Below, piece after piece: positions 1-5,006 of a stretch of 5,006 bases of DNA. The translations under genes were made by a program, and so were the position numbers. Source of the DNA: an uncultured Coriobacteriaceae bacterium (GTDB lineage Bacteria; Actinomycetota; Coriobacteriia; Coriobacteriales; Atopobiaceae); assembly GCA_947367165.1 (NCBI GenBank), contig CANBCO010000048.1, positions 1 through 5,006 of the forward strand. The letters run 5' to 3'. A model generated the notes under the pieces. That model made no database searches, was not told the origin of the DNA, and saw only the letters and a program-made list of their open reading frames with translations. How positions within the stretch are numbered: position 1 is the stretch's first letter; the number at the start of each line of letters is the position of its first letter.

Positions 1-944
1 CCACACACATGAACTACATGATGAATCCCATCAACATGATGTTCAACAAGATATTTGACAAGATTTTTCCCTGGCTTGACAAGTACGATTTTGATGCCGC
101 AAAACTAAACGCCAAAATTGGCTTTTGGGGATCAAAGTTTGCCATTGGAATCTACCTAGGAATATTTGTAGGGTTGCTTGGACACCAATCTATCTCTTCA
201 ATATGCACCCTTGCATTCACGGGCGGCGTCTGCTTGGAACTCTTCAGTCTCATTGGAACCTGGTTTATTGAGGCTATCGAGCCCCTTAGCCAGGGAATTG
301 CCAACTTTGCCACCAACAATAAGCATCTCAAAGGGCGCTCGCTCAACGTTGGCTTAGACTGGCCGTTCATCGCCGGTCGCGCAGAAATCTGGGCGGCTGC
401 AAATGTACTTGCCCCCATCATGCTCCTTGAATCACTCATTATCCCATGGAACGGCATTTTGCCGCTTGGAAGCATTATCGCCATGGGTGTCACACCATCG
501 CTTTTGGTGGTTACCCGCGGAAAAATGATTCGCATGATTGTAATTGGTGCCATCATTTTGCCTCTCTTTCTCTGGGCAGGCTCGCTCGCAGCACCGTTTG
601 TTACTGACATGGCAAACACCCTTCACGCGATGCCAGCAGGCGTTACCGGCATGATTTCTGAAGCGACTATGGAAGGTCCATTTGAAAAGTTCCTGGCAGG
701 CCTAATTGGAAACGCAAGCAACGGAGATATTACCTTTATCCTCTGGTCTATCCTTGCAGTAGCTGCCTATCTTGGGCTCTTTATGTGGTATCGTCACGAA
801 ATGCAAAAACGTAACTATGAGTATGCTTTAGCAGGAAAGTGCAAGGCCGATAAGCTCTTAACAGGTCCGTATACCCAAGAGCTTTTAGACGCTGCCGAGA
901 AAACCGCCAAAGAAGAGGTAGAGACCAAAAAGGAGGCGCAATAA
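1..944 (+). CDS. gatC: PTS galactitol-family permease, EIIC component (partial, 5' end off the window)
   Basis: This is the membrane channel of a galactitol-type PTS, which imports a hexose or hexitol and phosphorylates it with EIIA and EIIB partners. The frame is open from the left edge (first full codon at 3). The ATG at 9 is internal, because GatC proteins are about 450 aa and only about 313 codons are visible. The alignment I recall to E. coli GatC is co-linear from KIGFWGSKFAIG (residues 36-47 from that ATG) through GLDWPFIAGRAEIW (115-128) and LPLGSIIAMG (151-160). Hydrophobic segments lie near 43-58, 63-86, 126-146, 152-168, 173-196 and 241-261. A charged cytoplasmic tail of about 50 residues follows, longer than in E. 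coli GatC. The stop overlaps the lacA start (TAATG), implying co-transcription and coupled translation. Because lacAB follow, the substrate is more likely galactose than galactitol; this is inferred from context. Confidence 0.9.
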   Translation, partial: THMNYMMNPINMMFNKIFDKIFPWLDKYDFDAAKLNAKIGFWGSKFAIGIYLGIFVGLLGHQSISSICTLAFTGGVCLELFSLIGTWFIEAIEPLSQGIANFATNNKHLKGRSLNVGLDWPFIAGRAEIWAAANVLAPIMLLESLIIPWNGILPLGSIIAMGVTPSLLVVTRGKMIRMIVIGAIILPLFLWAGSLAAPFVTDMANTLHAMPAGVTGMISEATMEGPFEKFLAGLIGNASNGDITFILWSILAVAAYLGLFMWYRHEMQKRNYEYALAGKCKADKLLTGPYTQELLDAAEKTAKEEVETKKEAQ

Positions 945-1372
945 TGCGTGTTGTATTAGCAAGCGATGACTGTGGCATGAGCCTAAAAGAAGTCGTAAAG
1001 GAGCATTTGCAAAAACGGGGCGATGAGGTAGTTGACTTAAGCGAAGTGCCTGCTCAAGATTTTGTAGATGCCGCTGTAGCTGTTGGACGTGACCTTATGG
1101 AACATCCTGACAGCCTTGGTTTTTGCTTTGACCGCTATGGGTCAGGCTCATATATGACAGCTTGCAACATTAAAGGCCTTGTGGCGTGTCAGTGCAGCGA
1201 TGAGCGAAGTGCTTTTATGACGCGCTCGCATAATAATGCACGTCTTATCTGTATGGGTGCAGGTATTACTGGACCAGACATTGCCCGCGGTATAGTAGAT
1301 CAATTCTTAAGCGAGCCCTATGCTGGTGGCCGTCATCAAATTCGTGTTGACATGCTCAACAAGATGGCATAA
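944..1372 (+). CDS. lacA: Galactose-6-phosphate isomerase, subunit LacA
   Basis: LacA pairs with LacB to convert D-galactose 6-phosphate to D-tagatose 6-phosphate in the cytoplasm, the first internal step of the tagatose-6-phosphate pathway. The 142-aa length equals that of staphylococcal and streptococcal LacA. Family blocks are clear: ASDDCG at 6-11, DFVDA at 39-43, YGSGS at 65-69, SDERSAFMTRSHNNAR at 85-100 and the ending GGRHQIRVDMLNKM at 128-141. In the RpiB/LacAB fold, the His of SHNNAR (H96) and the Arg residues of the C-terminal block (R130, R134) act in ring opening and phosphate binding. The Cys of the CGTG motif found in LacB is absent here (D63 lies near that place), as expected for a hetero-oligomer with shared active sites. 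The ATG at 944 overlaps the upstream stop by 1 nt and has AGGAGG at 931-936, 7 nt upstream. Confidence 0.96.
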   Translation: MRVVLASDDCGMSLKEVVKEHLQKRGDEVVDLSEVPAQDFVDAAVAVGRDLMEHPDSLGFCFDRYGSGSYMTACNIKGLVACQCSDERSAFMTRSHNNARLICMGAGITGPDIARGIVDQFLSEPYAGGRHQIRVDMLNKMA

Positions 1373-1384
1373 GGAGGAACAGAT

Positions 1385-1903
1385 ATGAAAATTGCAATTG
1401 GCTGTGACCATATTGTTACCGATGAAAAAATGGCACTTTCTGACCACCTTAAAGCAAGCGGTCACGAGGTGATAGACGTAGGAACCTACGATCACACACG
1501 CACACACTATCCCATGTTTGGAAAAGCCGTTGGCGAGCTCGTGGCAAGTGGCGTTGCAGACGCAGGCGTTGTCATGTGCGGAACTGGCGTAGGTATCACA
1601 AACAGTGTAAACAAAGTTCCAGGAGCTCGTTGCCCCCTTGTTCGCGATATGGCTAACGCCGTCTATGCCCGAGAAAACCTCGCAGCTAACGTGATTGGTT
1701 TTGGCGGCAAAATCTGTGGCGAATTTTTGATTGCAGATATTATAGATGCGTTTTTATCGGCTGAATATCAAGCCAGTCCAGAAAATGATGCGCTTGTAGC
1801 CAAGATGGACGCTGTCTGGCAAGGAGACGCAAACGCTCAGGCTGACCCGCACTTTTTTGATGAGTTTATTGAAAAGTGGGACGCTGGCTACTACCACGAT
1901 TAA
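1385..1903 (+). CDS. lacB: Galactose-6-phosphate isomerase, subunit LacB
   Basis: LacB is the second isomerase subunit, of the RpiB/LacAB fold. At 172 aa it matches the usual 171. Diagnostic blocks are [13 protein letters not shown] at 1-13 (with the D8-H9 pair), [13 protein letters not shown] at 31-43, CGTGVGI at 65-71 carrying the family's catalytic Cys65 and Thr67, NVIGFGGKI at 102-110, and the C-terminal [14 protein letters not shown] at 153-166. These are near-identical to the LacB sequences I recall from staphylococci. The gene sits 12 nt after lacA, and AAGGAGG at 1371-1377 overlaps the lacA stop, so the two subunits are probably made at matched levels. It is the last gene of the operon: the hairpin terminator begins 7 nt after its stop. 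LacC (tagatose-6-phosphate kinase) and LacD (aldolase) do not follow, so they must lie upstream of the window or elsewhere. Confidence 0.97.
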   Translation: MKIAIGCDHIVTDEKMALSDHLKASGHEVIDVGTYDHTRTHYPMFGKAVGELVASGVADAGVVMCGTGVGITNSVNKVPGARCPLVRDMANAVYARENLAANVIGFGGKICGEFLIADIIDAFLSAEYQASPENDALVAKMDAVWQGDANAQADPHFFDEFIEKWDAGYYHD

Positions 1904-1909
1904 TCAAAG

Positions 1910-1963
1910 GCCGCCAAGCTAATCCAGGCTAAGCCAACAAATAGCTTGGCGGCAACGTTTTTT
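1910..1963 (+). terminator. Rho-independent terminator of the gatC-lacA-lacB operon
   Basis: A perfect 12-bp stem is formed by GCCGCCAAGCTA (1910-1921) and TAGCTTGGCGGC (1942-1953). The 20-nt loop contains a small GGC/GCC inner dyad. The stem is followed by AACG and then six T (1958-1963). It starts 7 nt after the lacB stop. The U-tract is displaced 4 nt from the stem, which may reduce efficiency, and it runs straight into a longer pyrimidine tract. Confidence 0.85.
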
Positions 1964-1999
1964 CTCTCCCCCCCCTCTCTCTCTCTCTCTTTCTCTCTC
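1958..1999. repeat. 42-nt pure pyrimidine tract with C8 and (TC)7 microsatellites
   Basis: No purine occurs on the + strand between G1957 and G2000. In order the tract contains T6 (1958-1963), a CTCT stretch, C8 (1968-1975), seven TC units (1976-1989), TTT (1990-1992) and CTCTCTC (1993-1999). Positions 1983-1999 form a perfect mirror repeat centred on 1991, the symmetry associated with triplex (H-DNA) formation. Mononucleotide and dinucleotide tracts of this size are prone to slipped-strand length change. The tract is non-coding: it lies after the lacB terminator and about 34 nt upstream of the candidate -35 of the next gene. Confidence 0.85.
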
Positions 2000-2032
2000 G
2001 GGCGCACGCAAAGCAAAAAAGTTACAACATCT

Positions 2033-2062
2033 TTGCAATCCATTGCGCGCGTCTTTTATGCT
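2033..2062 (+). promoter_or_regulatory. Candidate sigma-70-type promoter for the cysteine desulfidase gene
   Basis: A -35-like TTGCAA (2033-2038) and a -10-like TATGCT (2057-2062) are separated by 18 nt, giving a predicted start near 2068-2070 and a leader of about 28 nt. Both hexamers are imperfect. An alternative -10, TGCTATCGT (2059-2067), has the extended TG but no well-spaced -35. Two small dyads overlap the region: GCAAT-cc-ATTGC (2035-2046) across the -35, and TTTTA-n8-TAAAA (2054-2071) across the -10. Either could be an operator, but neither matches a site I recognise. Confidence 0.4.
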
Positions 2063-2096
2063 ATCGTAAAACCTGATAAAAGAAAGAAGGTGCGCC

Positions 2097-3413
2097 ATGT
2101 TCTCAAAAGATTTAGAGCAAGCTTATGTATCCATATTGCAAGAAGAGCTCGTCCCGGCCACTGGGTGCACCGAGCCTATCGCGCTGGCTTTTGCCTCGGC
2201 GCGCATGAAAGAGCTATTGGGTGAGGTTCCGTATGAGATTGTTGCTGAGGTTTCGGGAAACATTATTAAAAACGTAAAAAGCGTCGTTGTCCCTAACACC
2301 GGAGGCCTCAAAGGTATTGAAGCAGCTATTGCAGCGGGCATTATCGCAGGGGATGCCACACAGGGCCTACAAGTAATTGGGAGCATTTCGCATACTGCAA
2401 AACCTGCCATAAAAGCATATGCACAAGGTACTCCTATACACATTATATGTGCAGATACACCACACCTTCTTGATATAAAAATCACTGGAAAAAGCACGCA
2501 CCATGAAGCGACCGTGCGCATTGCTAACAATCATTCCAATGTAATTTTAGAAGAGCTTGACGGAACAAAGCTGGTAGAAATTGCGCCTTCAGCGTCTTCA
2601 GAAGACAATCTCACCGATAAAAGCTGCCTTACGGTAAAAGACATCCTTTCCTTTGTTAACACCGTCGCCATTGAAGCCATAGAGCCCATGGTAGGTAGAC
2701 AAATTGACTACAACATACGAATCGCCAAAGCGGGGCTTATTGGCGATTGGGGTGCAAACATTGGAAGCGTTATCTTAAACGAAGTGCAAAACGAGATACA
2801 AACCGTCATGAAAGCGTGGGGTGCGGCAGGCTCTGACGCTCGCATGAGCGGCTGCGAGCTTCCCGTGGTGATTTTATCGGGTTCTGGAAATCAAGGAATC
2901 ACCGCAAGCGTTCCTGTGGTTAAGCTCTGTGAAAAGCTAGGAGTTGACCGAGAAAAGACAATCCGCGCTGTTGCGCTCAGTGATTTGGTAGCGATTGAAC
3001 AAAAGCGCGGCATTGGGCGCCTTTCTGCCTACTGCGGAGCGGTCAGTGCCGGCGTGGGCGTTGGAGCTGCTATGGCTTACTTGCTAGACGGAAGCTATCG
3101 CGCGCTCGCACACACTATTGTAAACGCCGTAGCCATCATTAGCGGAACCATATGTGATGGCGCAAAGCCATCGTGTGCAGCTAAAATTGCAGAAAGCATT
3201 GATGCCGGCGTGTTGGGCTACCACATGTGGGAGATGCACCAACAATTTAGAGAAGGGGACGGGATTGTTACAAAAGGGGTCGAAGAAACCATTGCTAACA
3301 TTGGCATTCTTGCCCAAGAAGGGATGCAGCAAACCGATAAAACCATCTTGGGTATCATGACAGAGGCTTCCGAGAAACCCACCACGGGTTTCTCGGAAAA
3401 ACGCAAAGGCTAG
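2097..3413 (+). CDS. cyuA: L-cysteine desulfidase family protein (UPF0597/CyuA-YhaM, Fe-S dependent)
   Basis: Proteins of this family use a [4Fe-4S] cluster to break L-cysteine into pyruvate, ammonia and sulfide in the cytoplasm; the fold is related to iron-sulfur L-serine dehydratases. At 438 aa it is close to E. coli YhaM/CyuA (436 aa). Family blocks are PATGCTEPIALA at 20-31, GNQGITASVPVV at 264-275, RLSAYCGA at 308-315, ICDGAKPSCAAK at 352-363 and MQQTDKTIL at 410-418. Cys24, Cys313, Cys353 and Cys360 reproduce the spacing of the four ligand cysteines reported for the Methanocaldococcus enzyme (40, then 7 residues between the last three). The start ATG has AGAAGG at 2085-2090, 6 nt upstream. 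Relative to E. coli the protein has about 13 extra C-terminal residues, encoded by a hairpin. It stands alone, separated from lacB by a terminator. Activity on serine or another amino acid cannot be excluded. Confidence 0.88.
   Translation: MFSKDLEQAYVSILQEELVPATGCTEPIALAFASARMKELLGEVPYEIVAEVSGNIIKNVKSVVVPNTGGLKGIEAAIAAGIIAGDATQGLQVIGSISHTAKPAIKAYAQGTPIHIICADTPHLLDIKITGKSTHHEATVRIANNHSNVILEELDGTKLVEIAPSASSEDNLTDKSCLTVKDILSFVNTVAIEAIEPMVGRQIDYNIRIAKAGLIGDWGANIGSVILNEVQNEIQTVMKAWGAAGSDARMSGCELPVVILSGSGNQGITASVPVVKLCEKLGVDREKTIRAVALSDLVAIEQKRGIGRLSAYCGAVSAGVGVGAAMAYLLDGSYRALAHTIVNAVAIISGTICDGAKPSCAAKIAESIDAGVLGYHMWEMHQQFREGDGIVTKGVEETIANIGILAQEGMQQTDKTILGIMTEASEKPTTGFSEKRKG
3368..3398. terminator. 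13-bp perfect hairpin in the convergent 3' ends (possible transcription end or RNA stabiliser)
   Basis: Arms 3368-3380 (TTCCGAGAAACCC) and 3386-3398 (GGGTTTCTCGGAA) pair perfectly around a 5-nt loop, ACCAC. The hairpin lies inside the last 15 codons of the desulfidase gene and 12 nt beyond the stop of the convergent LCP gene, so it would form in both transcripts. Neither strand has a U-tract after the stem: the + strand continues AACGC and the - strand GCCTC. It is therefore not a canonical intrinsic terminator. A Rho-linked end, an RNA 3'-end stabiliser or a weak bidirectional terminator are all possible. Confidence 0.5.
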
Positions 3414-4885
3414 TCTACGTCTTGCATGTCGCTTCCTAATATAAGCAACACGTCACATGTTGTAGAATACTGGCCGTTTCCGTTTACCACTTGAATCTGG
3501 CCGCCAAGTGCATTGGCTACTGCCTCTGCCTTGGACTTATTTGCCTCATCGGTATAGACAATCAGCGAGGTAGTGTACTTGTTATTAGCGTTACCGGTTT
3601 TTGTAGAGGACGCGCCTAGCTCTTTAAGGGACTGCGATACTTTTCCTGCAAGGCCTGCGCTATTTGTCGCGTTTAAGACCTCAATAGTGCCTGTGACCTG
3701 CTCTGAATCATCAGCTCCAGAAAGCGAATCATAGTCACCATTTTTGATGTTTACCTTATCTCCACCGCCAATGTGCGTTGGATCTTCCTCCACGCTCTCA
3801 TAGGGGGAAAGCCCTGCATCTACGCGTGCCATCATCTTTTTCCAAGCGGCTTGATCGGTCACCTCATACCACAAGTTGTTAATGTACTGGCTTGTTGTGG
3901 GGTCTTGACCAGTGTAGATGTTGTTTTCAACATCCATATCTTGCATTTCGCGAGCAAGGTCGGTAAGTGCTTGAATGGTAAGATTTGTGCGAATGGTTCG
4001 GTTGCCATTTTCGTCTTGGCTAACGAGCTGATCAATTGAAGACAGCAACGTAGGCAAGCTTGAACTGAGCATCTTTTGTAAGATGGCAGAGATAAGCATG
4101 CGCTGGTTTGCCGAGCGATATGCATCCCCCGGCCCATAGGAATCATAGGCATGACGTGCCCGGCTTAGTGCAAGTGCCTGCATGCCATTTAACGTCTGAA
4201 CCCCTTTTGAAAGGTGTGCGTTGGCGAGGTTATCGTTAATGTCAATGGGCACGTTTACCTCAACACCGCCTAGGTTGTCCACTATTTTTGTAAAGCCTTC
4301 AAAGTCCATCTCTGCATAGTAATGAATGGGAACACCAGCATATTTGCTCACCACATCCATAGTGTAATCTGCAGCGGCATTGCTCACATCTTCTCCCGTA
4401 AGCCCTTTTGAAATTGCGTCCGAAGCGCCAAAGGCATACGCAGCGTTTATCTTTTGGGTACCATGCGAGCCAAGATCAACTTTGGTATCACGGTGAATCG
4501 AAATGAGCGTCACCTGCTTTTCTGGCGGGTCAATACGCGCAAGCATAAGCGAGTCTGTTCTATACGCCGCATCGCTTGGACCATAGTTAGAAGATTTAGC
4601 CCTGTCTTCGTCTTTATCAATGCCCATTAAGAGCATGTAAAACGGCTCGTTTGTGGAGGGGCCGCCAAACAAATTAATGCCATAGCGAACCGAGAACACA
4701 ACTGCTAAAACAGCAACTACCGCAAGCACAGAAGCGCAGGTAATGCCAAGGCCTTTAAGTATATTTTTCGCCACCCGCTTATGAGCCCTGCTTTTAGCAA
4801 GCTTTGCATAGCGTGCGCCTCCACGAGTTCTACTATACGCCGTAGCGCCCGATCTGGATTCTTGTACTGCTGAACGTTTCTTCAC
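3410..4885 (-). CDS. LytR-CpsA-Psr (LCP) family cell-wall glycopolymer transferase with LytR_C domain
   Basis: LCP proteins attach teichoic acids, capsule or other undecaprenyl-phosphate-linked glycopolymers to peptidoglycan on the outer face of the membrane. From the chosen GTG start the protein is 491 aa. It has a basic cytoplasmic N-terminus (1-42), one transmembrane helix (about 43-66), the LCP domain (about 82-275), a linker, and a LytR_C domain (about 399-485, starting GTIEVLNATNSAGLAGKV). LCP signatures are LLMGID (84-89), RTDS (109-112), ISIHRDT (128-134; the usual Pro before Arg is His here), KINAAYAFG (145-153), and LSRARHAYDS (240-249) followed by DAYRSANQRM (254-263). These supply the Arg/Asp residues that bind pyrophosphate and metal. 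The frame stays open to a GTG at 4966, giving 518 aa, but a promoter and a Shine-Dalgarno inside that extension favour 4885. An ATG at 4915 lacks a ribosome binding site. The natural substrate is unknown. Confidence 0.93.
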   Translation of the reverse strand: MKKRSAVQESRSGATAYSRTRGGARYAKLAKSRAHKRVAKNILKGLGITCASVLAVVAVLAVVFSVRYGINLFGGPSTNEPFYMLLMGIDKDEDRAKSSNYGPSDAAYRTDSLMLARIDPPEKQVTLISIHRDTKVDLGSHGTQKINAAYAFGASDAISKGLTGEDVSNAAADYTMDVVSKYAGVPIHYYAEMDFEGFTKIVDNLGGVEVNVPIDINDNLANAHLSKGVQTLNGMQALALSRARHAYDSYGPGDAYRSANQRMLISAILQKMLSSSLPTLLSSIDQLVSQDENGNRTIRTNLTIQALTDLAREMQDMDVENNIYTGQDPTTSQYINNLWYEVTDQAAWKKMMARVDAGLSPYESVEEDPTHIGGGDKVNIKNGDYDSLSGADDSEQVTGTIEVLNATNSAGLAGKVSQSLKELGASSTKTGNANNKYTTSLIVYTDEANKSKAEAVANALGGQIQVVNGNGQYSTTCDVLLILGSDMQDVD

Positions 4886-4890
4886 TTCAT

Positions 4891-4895
4891 CTCCT
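4891..4895 (-). promoter_or_regulatory. Shine-Dalgarno that decides the LCP gene start
   Basis: On the minus strand AGGAG lies 5 nt before GTG at 4885-4883. The two upstream in-frame candidates, ATG at 4915 and GTG at 4966, have no comparable purine-rich site at the proper distance. Confidence 0.7.
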
Positions 4896-4928
4896 GAATT
4901 CACGTACCTATTCATGTTTGGTCTGATT

Positions 4929-4957
4929 ATTATACCAGGGTTTTTGGAAATCTTTAA
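4929..4957 (-). promoter_or_regulatory. Extended -10 promoter of the LCP gene
   Basis: On the minus strand TGGTATAAT (4937-4929) is a perfect TATAAT with the extended TGn element. A weak -35-like TTAAAG (4957-4952) stands 17 nt upstream. The predicted start is about 4922-4924, which gives a leader of about 37-39 nt to the GTG at 4885. The promoter lies downstream of the GTG at 4966, so that codon would not be in the mRNA. Confidence 0.72.
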
Positions 4958-5006
4958 AATATTCACTAACCATCCACACTTTTGTTTTACAATGAAGATA
5001 TGGATC

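Noticed and set aside
9..11. ATG at 9 as the true start of the permease gene
   Set aside because: The frame is open to the left edge, there is no ribosome binding site in view, and about a third of the GatC family sequence is missing before this point.
152..619. Minus-strand open frame of 155 codons opposite the permease gene
   Set aside because: It mirrors the codon pattern of the membrane-protein gene, shows no recognisable domain, and lies entirely antisense to a strong family match.
1946..2224. A 92-codon + strand frame through the pyrimidine tract into the desulfidase gene
   Set aside because: It would start at a TTG inside the terminator stem with no ribosome binding site, encodes low-complexity Ser/Leu/Phe from the repeat, and then overlaps a well-supported gene in another frame.
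2123..2530. Minus-strand open frame of 135 codons opposite the desulfidase gene
   Set aside because: It is antisense to a conserved enzyme with intact motifs, and its composition is explained by the opposite strand's codons.
3156..3172. 6-bp hairpin GATGGC-gcaaa-GCCATC in the desulfidase gene
   Set aside because: It lies in the codons of the conserved Cys353-Cys360 Fe-S motif, is short, and has no terminator-like tail; protein constraint or chance explains it.
3773..4152. Open frames on both strands within the LCP gene (3773-4039 on +, 3859-4152 on -)
   Set aside because: Both overlap the conserved LCP coding frame and show no domain or clear ribosome binding site.
1..5006. CRISPR array, insertion sequence, attachment site, tRNA or rRNA
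   Set aside because: No regularly spaced direct repeats, transposase motifs, terminal inverted repeats or structured RNA genes were seen on either strand.

Overview
The window looks like ordinary chromosome from a low-to-mid GC, Gram-positive-type bacterium. A LytR-CpsA-Psr (LCP) cell-wall protein, a LacA/LacB pair and a galactitol-type PTS permease, with GC by eye a little under 50%, would fit a host-associated member of the Coriobacteriia such as Atopobium/Lancefieldella. That placement is an inference from gene content and style, not a database match; a Firmicute cannot be excluded. No mobile element, CRISPR array, tRNA or rRNA was seen.

Left part (1-1963, + strand) is the 3' end of a sugar operon. 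It holds the C-terminal two thirds of a GatC-family PTS permease, whose start lies off the left edge, then lacA and lacB, the two subunits of galactose-6-phosphate isomerase. The three genes are tightly packed: a 1-nt stop/start overlap, then a 12-nt gap, each with a strong ribosome binding site. A 12-bp hairpin followed by six T closes the operon. Together they suggest PTS uptake of galactose as galactose 6-phosphate and isomerisation to tagatose 6-phosphate. The next enzymes, LacC and LacD, are not in the window.

The spacer 1964-2096 holds a 42-nt pure pyrimidine tract (1958-1999) with a C8 run and a (TC)7 microsatellite, followed by a candidate promoter for the next gene.

Middle (2097-3413, + strand) is a complete gene of the L-cysteine desulfidase / UPF0597 family with all four expected Fe-S ligand cysteines. 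Its last ~13 codons look like an extension beyond the family end and contain a 13-bp perfect hairpin.

Right part (3410-4885, - strand) is a convergent LCP-family gene with a C-terminal LytR_C domain. The two genes share the palindrome CTAG as both stop codons. The longest open frame on the minus strand begins at a GTG at 4966, but an extended -10 promoter lies inside that part and a good Shine-Dalgarno precedes a GTG at 4885, so the protein is annotated as 491 aa from 4885.

I found no convincing undescribed biological system. The observations most worth checking are the length-variable-looking repeat tract upstream of the desulfidase gene, the hairpin captured inside its 3' coding end with the shared CTAG stop, and the corrected LCP start.
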